DNA from: Streptomyces sp. NBC_01445 | GTDB taxonomy: Bacteria; Actinomycetota; Actinomycetes; Streptomycetales; Streptomycetaceae | NCBI RefSeq assembly: GCF_035918235.1 | Contig: NZ_CP109485.1 | Location: 372,001 to 436,000 of the forward strand | Length of the DNA stretch: 64,000 nucleotides | Reading direction: 5' to 3' | Shown here: piece after piece, positions 17,488-26,011 of the stretch | How positions within the stretch are numbered: the stretch's first letter is position 1 | Layout of the letters: each line of letters opens with the position of its first letter | Notes under the pieces: model-generated | Seen by the model: the letters and a program-made list of their open reading frames with translations, nothing else | Told to the model about the DNA's origin: nothing | Databases searched by the model: none | Program-made: the position numbers and the translations under genes

Positions 17488-18270
17488 TTAAGGGCGCAGG
17501 ATCAGTTTCCCCTTCGTGCGGCGGCCGAGCAGGTCCTCGTGCGCGTCGCGGGCTCGCCCCAGGTCGTACTCCGCGCCGACCAGTGGCCGCAGGCGGTGGT
17601 GTGCTGTGAGGTCGAGCAGTTCGTTCAGCGCTGTGCCGGCGGCTCCGTGCCGGGCGATGAGGGGGACGAGCCAGAAGCCGGCGACGGTGATGGTGTCCAC
17701 CGCAAGCCGGCTGGGCGCGATCGCGGTGGCGGGTTGTCCGGACGAGGTGCCGTAGGTCACCAGTCGGCAGAGATATCCGAGTGTGTCCAGTGCGGAGTCG
17801 AGGACGGGTCCGCCGATGGCATCCAGGACGATGTCGACCGGGCGTCCCTGATTGGCGTCGAGGACGCGCTCACGGTACCCCTCCGCGTCGCCGTCGATCG
17901 CAGCATCCGCCCCCAGTCCAAGGGCAAGGGCGCGCTTGTCCTTCGACGATGCGGTGGCGATGACTCGTCCTGCGCCGAATTGCCGGGCCAACTGGACGAG
18001 GAGACTGCCGGTGCCGCCCGCAGCGGCATGGACCACCACGGTCTCACCGGGCCTGATACGTGCGACAGATCGTAGGAGATGCCATGCCGTCACCCCCTGT
18101 ACGAGGACGGCCAGCGCTTCGCCCGCGCTCACTGCATCGGGCAGGACGATCAGGTCGCGGTCGGCCACGACCGTCTTCGCGGCGTAACCACCCTGCGATA
18201 CGTAGCCGAGGACTCGTCGGCCTGCTGTGGTCCGTCCGACAACTGCCATGCGCACCGTATCCGTGTCGGA
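17488..18270 (-). pseudogene. MDR quinone oxidoreductase lacking its N-terminal domain
   Basis: The C-terminal two thirds of a zinc-less MDR enzyme are well conserved: GYVSQGGYAAKTVVADRD, VQGVTAWHLLRSVARI, the NADP motif VVHAAAGGTGSLLVQLARQ, and RTKGKLILRP at the end. The first 60-70 residues expected (GroES-like core) are missing; upstream of about 18270 the frame continues into unrelated sequence up to 18486. With the substrate domain truncated it is unlikely to be active. A GTG or ATG could still make a shortened protein. Confidence 0.75.
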
Positions 18271-18284
18271 GCACGGAGCACGGA

Positions 18285-18446
18285 CCGGGCCAGGTCCACC
18301 AGACCGCCGCAGACAACGGGGCCCGCCAGGCGCTTGGCGAAGCCGGCGCCGGTGAAAGAGACGTCCTCGGTGAACCGGACTCCGAGGAAGAGCGCGTCGC
18401 CGCACAATGCCGCGTCCGGGAAAGTGGTCCTCTCTCCGGCCTCCAC
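18285..18446 (-). pseudogene. possible pentapeptide-repeat protein fragment
   Basis: The minus-strand frame reads FPDAALCGDALFLGVRFTED followed by VSFTGAGFAKRLAG. The spacing of F/L/A every five residues (A-L-F-L-G, V-R-F-T-E, V-S-F-T-G) fits a right-handed pentapeptide repeat. No complete gene exists: the stretch is wedged between the truncated oxidoreductase and the IS256 relic. Confidence 0.4.
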
Positions 18447-18495
18447 CGAGGCGTACTGAAAGAGCGCCTTTGGCGATCCGGCACATCAGCTACAT

Positions 18496-18970
18496 GCCGC
18501 CGACGTTGCCGGTGATCGTGGAGATCGTGGACTTGGAGATCTCGGTGCCGTACACCCCGGCCTGATGCGTGGAGATCTCCCCCTGTGTGAGCCCATTCCG
18601 CCGACAGCGACAGGACCATCTCGTCCACCCCGCCCAGACGCAGCTGCCGCTTGTTGACCAGCTCCGGTTCGAACGTCCCGGCCCGGTCCCGCATCGCCTC
18701 AATCTCCACCGGCCCGGCCTCGGTGGTCACCGTCATGGACCGGTGGCCGTTGCGGTAGTTCTCCCGCCCGCCCTCGGCCCGCTCCCCGGGCGCATGGCCC
18801 GCGTGATCGGTGACCTCGCCCTCCAGAGCGGACTCCAACACCCGCCGGGTCACCTCGGCCAGCAGACCACCCTCCCCGGTCAGCTGCACCCCCAGCGGCC
18901 TGGGCCCGCGTCACCAGCTCGCCGACCACCCCGTCATCCGCAGGGTCCGACGCGTCCACGGCGGCCTCCA
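18496..18970 (-). pseudogene. IS256-family transposase, N-terminal fragment with frameshifts
   Basis: LTGEGGLLAEVTRRVLESAL, NYRNGHRSMTVTTEAGPVEI, FEPELVNKRQLRLGGVDEMV and, in a second frame, GLTQGEISTHQAGVYGTEIS match the N-terminal half of IS256-type mutator transposases. At least one frameshift lies near 18595, and the sequence ends at STISTITGNVGGM, before the catalytic DDE domain is complete. No terminal repeats found. An inactive relic. Confidence 0.85.
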
Positions 18971-19264
18971 CGGCCTTGATGTCACTCCCACGTCAGTCAT
19001 CAACTGCCGCATACGGCTCAAGAGTCACACCACTCACCGCACAGGCCCTCTGCGAAGGAACAGTCTTCTCCCTGCTCGGACCGAACGGCGTCGGCGGACC
19101 CTGGTCGCCGTCCCCGCCACCAGTACGCCCTCTCCCTTCGCCGCTTCCACCGGGCGTCCGGCACACCTGCCCGGGTCGCAACGGCCCAACCCGAGCCCTC
19201 ATTCCAAGCCGTCGCCCGCAACGCCCACGGGGCACCTGCCTGACCTGCACGGCACGGTCCGCGG

Positions 19265-20194
19265 TCAGCCTTCCCGCCGGGTGACCCGATCACGCTCGCC
19301 GGTCACCGGAAGCACCGACGGCGACGGGGAGAAGCTGCGGCGCTCCTGGAAGTAGGCGTATCCCATCAGACCGATCAGGACCGCCAGCAGCACCGCCGAC
19401 GAACCCGCCGTACCGAGGTCGAGGCCGCCCTTGGTGACCGGCTTGGTGAGGAAGTCACCGGCGGTGGCGCCGAGCGGACGGGTCAGCACGAAGGCGATCC
19501 AGAAGAGCAGCACGTTCGGCACCGCGGGCACCCACATCAGGGCCACCAGCACCAGCAGAACACCGGTCACGAGCGCCGCGCCGCCGGCGTAGCCGAGGCC
19601 CGAGCTGTCGGAGAGGAAGTCGCCCATCGAGGTACCGAGGGTGTTCGAGACCAGGATCGCCGACCAGAACAGAGCCTCGCCGCGGAAGGTGACGATGTCG
19701 CGGATCTGGAAGGTCATGCCGGTCAGCTTCCAGATCGCGAAGATGACCACCAGGATCGAGATCAGGATCGCCGCACCGGTCGGATAGCCCAGGCCCAGGC
19801 CCTGCGGGCCCCAGCCCAGTGAAGTGGTGCCGCCCGAGAGGAACTTCGCGCTGGCATCACGGTTCATGAAGTCGGACATGGTGGTGCCGGCCATGCTGGT
19901 CGAAAGGATCACGGTCCAGTAGAAGAACGGGTTGTAGCGGCGGGAGCGCAGCTGAACGACCAGGGTCACCACGAAGAGCAGGAACAGGGCGAGCGTGGTG
20001 AGGAAGTAACCGATCTTCAAGGTCTGCGCGAAGAGGTCACCTGCCGTCTCGCCCAGAGTCGTCGCGGCCACCTTCATGATCCAGAAGGCCAGGGTGGCCT
20101 CGGGCAGCTTCTTCATCACCGACTTGGCCGTGGTCACGGCCGACTGATGCGTGCTCGCAACGTCGAGGTCGGGGATGACTTCCGAATTCTCCAC
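19265..20194 (-). CDS. polytopic membrane protein with four DUF347 repeats (COG4705-like)
   Basis: 309 aa from GTG 20194, which has AGGAG at ideal spacing; the open frame upstream to 20893 is non-coding. The protein has four similar hydrophobic repeats, each with a G-x-x-x-x-D signature: TTLGETAGDLFAQ, TSMAGTTMSDFMN, NTLGTSMGDFLSD and RPLGATAGDFLTK. Eight or so membrane helices result. This matches the DUF347 repeat family of unknown function, some members of which have been linked to metal tolerance or transport (from memory, uncertain). Single-gene unit. The Asp residues buried in helices suggest ion or proton coupling (inference). Confidence 0.85.
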   Translation of the reverse strand: MENSEVIPDLDVASTHQSAVTTAKSVMKKLPEATLAFWIMKVAATTLGETAGDLFAQTLKIGYFLTTLALFLLFVVTLVVQLRSRRYNPFFYWTVILSTSMAGTTMSDFMNRDASAKFLSGGTTSLGWGPQGLGLGYPTGAAILISILVVIFAIWKLTGMTFQIRDIVTFRGEALFWSAILVSNTLGTSMGDFLSDSSGLGYAGGAALVTGVLLVLVALMWVPAVPNVLLFWIAFVLTRPLGATAGDFLTKPVTKGGLDLGTAGSSAVLLAVLIGLMGYAYFQERRSFSPSPSVLPVTGERDRVTRREG

Positions 20195-20591
20195 GGACAC
20201 TCCTGGTTCTGTGAGGGAAGGCAGCCGCTCGACGACGGCTGCCGCAGTGTCCGACGCTCGCAGTGATCGCCTGAACACATCCTGAAACGATGTGTAGCCG
20301 TTCAGTGACCTTACGTGTTCGGCTCCGTCGCGTCTTTTCAGGTCACGGCCAGGTAGACGACCAAGCCGAGACGTCAGGAGCTGCGCACTGGTGACGGCCG
20401 AGCCCAGGCTGATTCCGCCGTCACCGGTCGGCTGGGTGTGGTCACCTGCGCCGCGCTCACCTCGGTGGTGGCGCCCTGGCTCGCGGGCCTGCTGTAGCGG
20501 TGCTGAGGCGCGATCCAGATTTTTCGGAGTTCGGCGGTCTGTGGATGTCGAGAGCGTGCCACCGGCCGCACGAGGAAGAACCAGTGCACCG
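20195..20591. other. gene-free stretch with debris
   Basis: Contains the promoter region of the DUF347 gene. In one plus-strand frame the segment AVTGRLGVVTCAALTSVVAP with a stop near 20495 could be the last helix of a lost transporter. Nothing else recognisable. Confidence 0.4.
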
Positions 20592-20896
20592 GACTCGACG
20601 GCGTCCGCTGTGACATCGCGATGGTCCGGACCCCGGACGGTCACAACCGGCTCGAGCTGGCGAAGTACCGCAGCCCCGCGGTGATCAGCACCGGGCTGCG
20701 CAACGGGCCGCACAACATTCTGGGCACGCACCGCGTCATGTTCGCCGTCGACGACATCAAGGACACCGTTGCCCGCCTGCGCCCTCACGGCTCCGAACTC
20801 GTCGGCGAGATCGCCCGGTTCGAGGACAGCTATCTGCTCCGCTACCTCCGCGGCCCGGAGGGCATCATCGTCGGACTGGCCGAGCAACTGCACTGA
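20592..20896 (+). pseudogene. VOC/glyoxalase-family protein lacking its N-terminal half
   Basis: GLDGVRCDIAMVRTPDGHNR, LELAKYRSPAVIST, HRVMFAVDDIKDTVARLRPH and YLLRYLRGPEGIIVGLAEQL are the second half of a vicinal-oxygen-chelate protein of about 145 aa. The first beta-alpha-beta-beta-beta module and start are missing. A short ATG-initiated product (from 20633) is possible but would lack half the metal site. It sits directly before a PPOX relic. Confidence 0.7.
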
Positions 20897-20910
20897 GAAG
20901 GAGAAACCGA

Positions 20911-21123
20911 ACCACGCAGCCGAACGAGATCATCGAGGTTCTGAACCGCCCGATCAGCCAGGAGCTGCTGGCCCGTGACGTGACCCGCCTGGCCTACGTC
21001 ACCAAGGACAGAACCCCGCGTAACGTACCGTGCGCCTTCACCTGGAGCGGGTCGCACACCGTCATGTGTACGACGAAGAACGCGCCCGAACTCCCGCGGC
21101 CACCCTCGCGAGCAAGCTCCTGA
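20911..21123 (+). pseudogene. pyridoxamine 5'-phosphate oxidase-like (PPOX) protein, start codon and C-terminus lost
   Basis: TTQPNEIIEVLNRPISQELL, ARDVTRLAYVTKDRTPRNVP and FTWSGSHTVMCTTKNAPELP match the N-terminal half of PPOX-class flavin-binding proteins. A ribosome site (AAGGAGAAA) remains, but no start codon lies at the expected place. After PELP the sequence diverges and stops at 21123, before the C-terminal half. It was probably an operon partner of the preceding VOC gene. Confidence 0.7.
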
Positions 21124-21604
21124 AACGACGGCACCAGTAGGTGAGACACATCTGAGTGTCTGGAGAACCGTAGAACTCGATCTCTTACCACCAGCCTGGT
21201 CCCTTGGGCCGCTTCGGGACGGCCTCGGCGAGCGCGACAGCCACGGGATACTCCACGCCGCCAGCCTGCGGTGGCCAGGCCACGCAGCCTGAAGGCTTCC
21301 GTTCCGGCTGCGACGTGCGCTGGGCCTCCGTGATCCTCATGCTTACGGTGCCACCAGTCGAACAGGCGACACCTCAACATGCGAGCCCACCAGTCCCGAG
21401 GGCTGTAGCGCCGGAGCTTTTGACCTGCTGCGATTTAATTTCGGATGCAGTGGTCCCGGCCCCGGCTGTCCGCCTGGCTCGAGGAACCGATACTCGGCGC
21501 CACGTCACGACATCGGACGCGTCCTCGCTACCGGCCAGACACACGCCCCCGCCACCCACCACAAGACGGAAACGAAACTGCGCCGAGCTGCATAGCTGAC
21601 CAGC
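21124..21604. other. gene-free stretch
   Basis: Short ORFs on both strands show no recognisable protein and no ribosome sites. It separates the PPOX relic from the FAD monooxygenase stop. No repeats or hairpins of note seen. Confidence 0.5.
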
Positions 21605-22837
21605 TCACCGCATCGACGCGGTCGGCGGGCGCTCGCGCAGGGCTCCGTAGGCGAGAAAGTACGCCGGCACCCGGTTCAGCCACCGCGAGGTGGTGAGCAG
21701 CTCGGTCACCCGCTGCGCCCGCCTGGGGTCGCCGAAGGGCGGGCGTCCCGCCAGCAGCGGTTCGATGACCCGCGCGTGGGCGATCCGTTGCAGCGCCTGC
21801 ATCGCGGCCGCGGTCGGCCAACGGCGGCGCTGGACGCTGCGTACGTCCCGCAGGCCGACCACTCCCCTGCTCAGCGGTTCGACGAGATACCGCGCGGCGG
21901 CCACGGCGTCCTCGACGGCGAGGTTGATGCCAATGCCGAAGACCGGCGACATCGCGTGCGCCGCGTCGCCGATGCACAGCAGCCCCGGGCGGTGCCAGCG
22001 CCTGAGGCGGTCGAGCCGTACGTCGAGCAGCTTCACCTCATCCCACGACCGCAGCGTGCCCACCCGGTCGGCGAGCCACGGGACGGCCGCCGTGAAGTCG
22101 GCCATGAACCGCTCGAGACCGGCGGCGCGGCGCTGGGCGTCGGCTCCCTTGGGGATCAGCGCGCCGCACTGCCAGTAGTCTCCACGGTCGATCATGGGGG
22201 CGAGGAACCGGTCGCCGACGCCTCCCACGAGCCCGTGCGGGTCGCCTTCCCGCCGCGGCAGCCGGAACCACCAGGCGTCCATCGGGCAGGTGAAGCTCCG
22301 CAGTCCCAGTTCGGGCAGCGACCGGGCCAGCGAGCTCCGGCCGTCGCAGGCCACCGTCAGAGTGGCCCGCAGCTCACAGGTACGGCCGTCGGACGTGCGG
22401 TACCGCACCCCTGTGACCCTCCCGCGCTCCACCAGGAAGGACGTCACCTCGGTACTCATCCGCAGGGAGAAGGACGGCTCCCGCCGGGCCTCGTCCGCCA
22501 GGAGGTTGAGAAAGTCCCACTGCGGCACCATCGCAATGTAGTTGTACGTGCCCCGCAGCGCGCCGATGTCTCCGACGGTAACCAGCGAACGGCCCGGGCC
22601 GAACGGCAGTTGGACCGTCGTCACCCGCCGCTGCGGCAGCTGGGCGAACCGCTCGGCCAGGCCCAGGTCGTCCAGCAGCGCCAGGGTGGACGGATGCACG
22701 GTGTCGCCGCGGAAGTCGCGCAGGAAGTCGCCGTGCTTCTCCAGGACCGTGACCTCGACGCCGGCCCGGGCCAGCAGCAGGCCGAGGACCATTCCGGCGG
22801 GGCCGCCGCCCACCACACAGCACGTGGCCCGCTCCAT
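21605..22837 (-). CDS. FAD-dependent monooxygenase (aromatic hydroxylase type)
   Basis: 410 aa from ATG 22837, preceded by GGGAG. The FAD-binding fingerprint is CCVVGGGPAGMVLGLLLARA with GVEVTVLEKHGDFLRDFRGD. The second flavin motif is GLLCIGDAAHAMSPVFGIGI (GD box). Both are typical of p-hydroxybenzoate hydroxylase-type class A flavoprotein monooxygenases. The VACDGRSSLAR segment is the DG motif. It is divergent from a truncated P450 gene, so the pair may once have been part of a secondary-metabolite or degradation cluster (inference). Substrate unknown. Confidence 0.92.
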   Translation of the reverse strand: MERATCCVVGGGPAGMVLGLLLARAGVEVTVLEKHGDFLRDFRGDTVHPSTLALLDDLGLAERFAQLPQRRVTTVQLPFGPGRSLVTVGDIGALRGTYNYIAMVPQWDFLNLLADEARREPSFSLRMSTEVTSFLVERGRVTGVRYRTSDGRTCELRATLTVACDGRSSLARSLPELGLRSFTCPMDAWWFRLPRREGDPHGLVGGVGDRFLAPMIDRGDYWQCGALIPKGADAQRRAAGLERFMADFTAAVPWLADRVGTLRSWDEVKLLDVRLDRLRRWHRPGLLCIGDAAHAMSPVFGIGINLAVEDAVAAARYLVEPLSRGVVGLRDVRSVQRRRWPTAAAMQALQRIAHARVIEPLLAGRPPFGDPRRAQRVTELLTTSRWLNRVPAYFLAYGALRERPPTASMR

Positions 22838-22914
22838 CGCATCCGCTCCCTTCGGTGAACGCCCAGGATCGACCACACTGGGACATATAACCGCATGAGA
22901 CGCACTTCGGGAGC

Positions 22915-23133
22915 ATGATGAGCCGGCAGCCGGTCCTTTTGCCCTACGCTGACCCGGCGTTCGTGGCGGACCCCTGCCCGTTGTACCGGCAGCTGCGCGA
23001 GGAAGGACCGGTGCGGCGCACCGTCATCGCCGGCGGCCTGGAAGCCTGGCTGGTCACGCGGTACAAGAACGGCCTCTCGGCGAAGAAGGACGGAGAGAGC
23101 GTCACTACGATCGCCCACTCGCCGCGGGCCTGA
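22915..23133 (+). pseudogene. cytochrome P450 N-terminal stub
   Basis: SRQPVLLPYADPAFVADPCP followed by LYRQLREEGPVRRTVIAGGL and EAWLVTRYKNGLSA is the N-terminal 55 residues of an actinobacterial P450. Sequence then departs and stops at 23133. The haem-binding cysteine region and the I-helix are absent, so it is a remnant. It begins 77 bp from the FAD monooxygenase start on the opposite strand. Confidence 0.75.
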
Positions 23134-23271
23134 ATGTCGTGCAGTACCTCGCGCAGGCCGGTGATCCCTGGGTGTTCGGGGGGCCAGCTCTCAGGAGTAG
23201 ACCACCAGGCGCCGTCTGGCTAACGACCTGACATCCACCGGCACTTGGGCCAAGGGGCCTCAACCACTCGC

Positions 23272-23850
23272 TCAGAAGCTGTCGGAAGCATCCTCATACC
23301 GAGGGTGTGCTGCCGGAGGCATCATGTCGCTGGATATCGCCCATCGCTCATGGTCCTGCCAGACCCCATCGATGGGCTGGAAGCCGGGAGAGTAGCCCTC
23401 ACGCCGGAACCCCAGGCGCTCAACCAGCTTCAACGAGGCTGTGTTCGCGGGCTGGATGTTGGCTTCCAGCCGGTGCAACCCCAGTTCGGAGAAGGCAAAC
23501 CGTACAACGAGATCCAGGCCCTCAGTCATGTAGCCGCGGCCCGTGGTGGAGGCGTAGGCGACGTAGCCCAAAGCGCCGCTCTGCAGCGACCCCTTGACGA
23601 TGTTGTTGATGTTGACTCCGCCGACGATCTCCTCTGTCTGCCGCAGGCAGACGACGAACCCTTCGTGGGTGGGTTGGTCGAATCGGGCAATGTATGAGGC
23701 GAACTCTTGGCGGGTGCTCCCGCGGCTGGGCACCCAGGGATGGTGCAACTTGGTGCTGGCCCGGGTCAGAGCGGTGGTCTCCTCGTAGTCCTGGTCGCAG
23801 ACGCGCCGAATCGCCACTCGTGGTCCGTGGGAAAGGAAGGACGTAGGCAT
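23272..23850 (-). CDS. GNAT-family N-acetyltransferase (RimJ/RimL-like)
   Basis: 192 aa. N-terminus MPTSFLSHGPRVAIRRVCDQ. The acetyl-CoA loop is in the segment ALGYVAYASTTGRGYMTEGL (Q/R-x-x-G-x-G/A variant TTGRGY), followed by the characteristic HRLEANIQPANTASLKLVER and LGFRREGY of RimJ-type enzymes. ATG 23850 was chosen over the upstream open frame because homology begins there. It probably acetylates a small molecule or a protein N-terminus. Single gene with no clear partner. Confidence 0.9.
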   Translation of the reverse strand: MPTSFLSHGPRVAIRRVCDQDYEETTALTRASTKLHHPWVPSRGSTRQEFASYIARFDQPTHEGFVVCLRQTEEIVGGVNINNIVKGSLQSGALGYVAYASTTGRGYMTEGLDLVVRFAFSELGLHRLEANIQPANTASLKLVERLGFRREGYSPGFQPIDGVWQDHERWAISSDMMPPAAHPRYEDASDSF

Positions 23851-24186
23851 CCGGCGATCATAGAGAGCCACCTCCGCAGACGCCCCACGACCAGTACGAC
23901 AGGCCGGCGTCGACGCTGTACTCCTCACCGCCCCTCTCAGCGAAGCGGAGTGCCCCCGTGGGTGACCGCGCTACGCCTCACTCTGACGACGACCGCGGAC
24001 GGCACCGTTAGGGACGGCCGGTGAGCCGCCTCCGCAACCGGCGCGACCGCGTGCGCGCACCCCGATCTGACCGGGCCCGGGTCGGAGACGGCTACCTGGC
24101 GGTCCCGTGTGGGCCGGTGCCGCCGAAGAAGGTGGTCAACGTCGCGGTCACGACCGGGTGCTCCTTCGCGTACGGGCAGGTGCAGG
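23851..24186. other. gene-free stretch between the acetyltransferase and the cupin operon
   Basis: No coding potential recognised on either strand. It holds the promoter of the minus-strand acetyltransferase and the downstream end of the cupin operon. Confidence 0.5.
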
Positions 24187-24609
24187 TCAGTGGCTGCTGC
24201 GGGTGCGGGTGGCGTGGTACTGGGTGTCGGTGACGTGCTCCAGCCAGGTGGTCTCCGGGCGGTCGTCGGCCGGTGCGGTGCCGTCCCACAGTGCGAGGTG
24301 CTGCATGAAGTTCTCCTCGGTGGCGCCGTGCCAGTGGTCTTCGCCGGGCGGGCAGGTGACGGTCTCGCCGGGGTGGGCGGCGTACACGGTGCCGTCGCGG
24401 GTGCCGATGAGGGCGATGCCGGCGACGACGTGCAGGGTCTGGCCGACGGCGTGGTGGTGCCAGGCGGTACGGGCGCCGGGGGCGAAGCGCACCATGTTGG
24501 CGCGGATGCGGGAGGGCTCGGTGCCGGCGTGGATGACGTCGAACCAGACGTCGCCGTTGAACCAGTCTGCCGGGCCCTTGCCGGTGGGCTGCGGCTTGAC
24601 GAATTCCAT
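24187..24609 (-). CDS. cupin-domain protein
   Basis: Single-domain cupin of 140 aa. Cupin motif 1 is ARTAWHHHAVGQTLHVVAG, with metal-binding His-x-His and the later Glu replaced by Gln/His. Motif 2 is PPGEDHWHGATEENFMQHLA with a conserved His. It is last in a three-gene minus-strand operon with an SDR and a carboxymuconolactone-decarboxylase-like protein. Cupins of this kind act as small dioxygenases, isomerases or quinone/thiol-binding proteins. The set looks like a small redox or aromatic detoxification unit (inference). Confidence 0.92.
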   Translation of the reverse strand: MEFVKPQPTGKGPADWFNGDVWFDVIHAGTEPSRIRANMVRFAPGARTAWHHHAVGQTLHVVAGIALIGTRDGTVYAAHPGETVTCPPGEDHWHGATEENFMQHLALWDGTAPADDRPETTWLEHVTDTQYHATRTRSSH

Positions 24610-24640
24610 GACGTACTCCTTGGTGCGTAGGGGGCCTGGA

Positions 24641-25483
24641 TCAGGCGGTGTCGGTGTGGGCGAGGTTGCTACCCAGGGCGCGGGAGGCGGTGGCCTGCGT
24701 GGAGATCTCCTGGCCCTTGGCCTCGGCGGTGGGGATGGCGTCGTCGCCCGCGACGAACCGCAGCGGTGGCTCGTTGAGGTCGGTGACCTTCAGCAGGGCG
24801 TCGGCGAGCTTGGCCGGGTCGCCGGCCTGCTGACCGTTCATCGACTGCCACATCGCCTTGGTGGTCTTGGTGCGCTCGGCGTAGTCGTCGATGGACAGCT
24901 CCGCCCAGCTGGTGGAGGCGTTCACGAGCAGCTCGGTGCGGAAGAAGCCGGGCTCGACGATGGTGGTGCGGATGCCGTAGGGCTCGACGTCGTAGCGAAG
25001 AGACTCCATCCAGCCCTCGAGGCCGAACTTGGAGGCGGCGTAGGCGACGCAGAATTCCTGGCCGACCAGCCCTGCGATCGAGGAGATGGTGACGATGTGC
25101 CCGGAGCGCTGGGCGCGCATGACGGGCAGGACGGCGCGGGTGATGTTCATCGGGCCGAAGAGGTTCGTCTCGATCTGGGCCCGCATCTGGGCGTCGGAGA
25201 TCTCCTCGAAGTAGCCGGCCTGGAACGTGGCGGCGTTGTTGATGAGTACGTCGATGCGGCCGAACCGGGTCACGGCGGCGTCGACGCCTGCCCGGGCGGC
25301 GTCTGTGCTGGTGATGTCCAGGGCGGTGACCAGCAGGTTGTCCTGCTCGCCTCCCAGCGCTTCAAGGACTGTCTCGGGGCGGCGGCCGGTGGCTACGACC
25401 TGGTGGCCGGTCGCCAGGGCTCGGCGGGCGATGTCGATGCCCAGGCCGCGGCCGGCACCGGTTACGAAGATGACCTTGCTCAT
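24641..25483 (-). CDS. SDR-family oxidoreductase
   Basis: Classical short-chain dehydrogenase, 280 aa. Cofactor motif TGAGRGLG at residues 8-15, NNAA at about 87-90, catalytic Ser in VTISSIAGLVGQ and the pair in AYAASKFGLEGW (Y-x-x-x-K). Arg/Gly residues after the glycine motif (ATGRRPE) suggest NADP(H) preference. Middle gene of the operon, 36 bp from the CMD gene and 31 bp from the cupin gene. Substrate unknown. Confidence 0.94.
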   Translation of the reverse strand: MSKVIFVTGAGRGLGIDIARRALATGHQVVATGRRPETVLEALGGEQDNLLVTALDITSTDAARAGVDAAVTRFGRIDVLINNAATFQAGYFEEISDAQMRAQIETNLFGPMNITRAVLPVMRAQRSGHIVTISSIAGLVGQEFCVAYAASKFGLEGWMESLRYDVEPYGIRTTIVEPGFFRTELLVNASTSWAELSIDDYAERTKTTKAMWQSMNGQQAGDPAKLADALLKVTDLNEPPLRFVAGDDAIPTAEAKGQEISTQATASRALGSNLAHTDTA

Positions 25484-25519
25484 GAGAAAGGGGTTGCTCC
25501 TGTGTGAGTAGAAGGTGGG

Positions 25520-25858
25520 TCAGTGATGCTGCGGGGCGTCGGCGGACGCCAGGACGGCTTTCAACTGGCCGACGGCGCCCATGGCGTTGGGCCAGCCGGC
25601 GTAGAACGCCAGGTGAGTGATGGTCTCGGTCAGCTCTTCCTTGCTCAGCCCGTTCTCCAGAGCGAGCTTGAGGTGGAAGCCGAGCTGGTCGGAGCGGTAC
25701 AGGGCGATCAGCGCGGTGACGGTGACCAGGCTGCGATCCCGCGGGGAGAGCCCCTCGCGCTCCCAGACGTCGCCGAACAGCACCCGGTCGGTGAGGTCGG
25801 CGAGCTTGGGGGCGACGTCGCCGATGGCCTTCTGTGCTGCTGATTCCTTTTCCGACAC
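25520..25858 (-). CDS. carboxymuconolactone decarboxylase (CMD) family protein
   Basis: 112 aa from GTG 25858, with GGAAAG upstream; the long frame that continues to 26854 is antisense to the regulator. SEKESAAQKAIGDVAPKLAD leads into FGDVWEREGLSPRDRSLVTV and ENGLSKEELTETITHLAFYA, the CMD fold. There is no C-x-x-C pair as in AhpD, so a decarboxylase/isomerase-like rather than peroxidase role is likelier. First gene of the operon, divergent from the XRE regulator at 26012 across a 153-bp gap. Confidence 0.93.
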   Translation of the reverse strand: MSEKESAAQKAIGDVAPKLADLTDRVLFGDVWEREGLSPRDRSLVTVTALIALYRSDQLGFHLKLALENGLSKEELTETITHLAFYAGWPNAMGAVGQLKAVLASADAPQHH

Positions 25859-26011
25859 GATGCTCTTTCCTTCCGTTGTCCTGTCCGGCGCAATTCCAGG
25901 TTTGCACCCATGCAGGCGGCCATGCAGAGGAGAATTTGTTCCTGGGAGAGAAACATCCTGGGAGGAATCCTTCCCCCTCACGGCGGGCGCTTCCGCTGTC
26001 ACACTGGGGGC

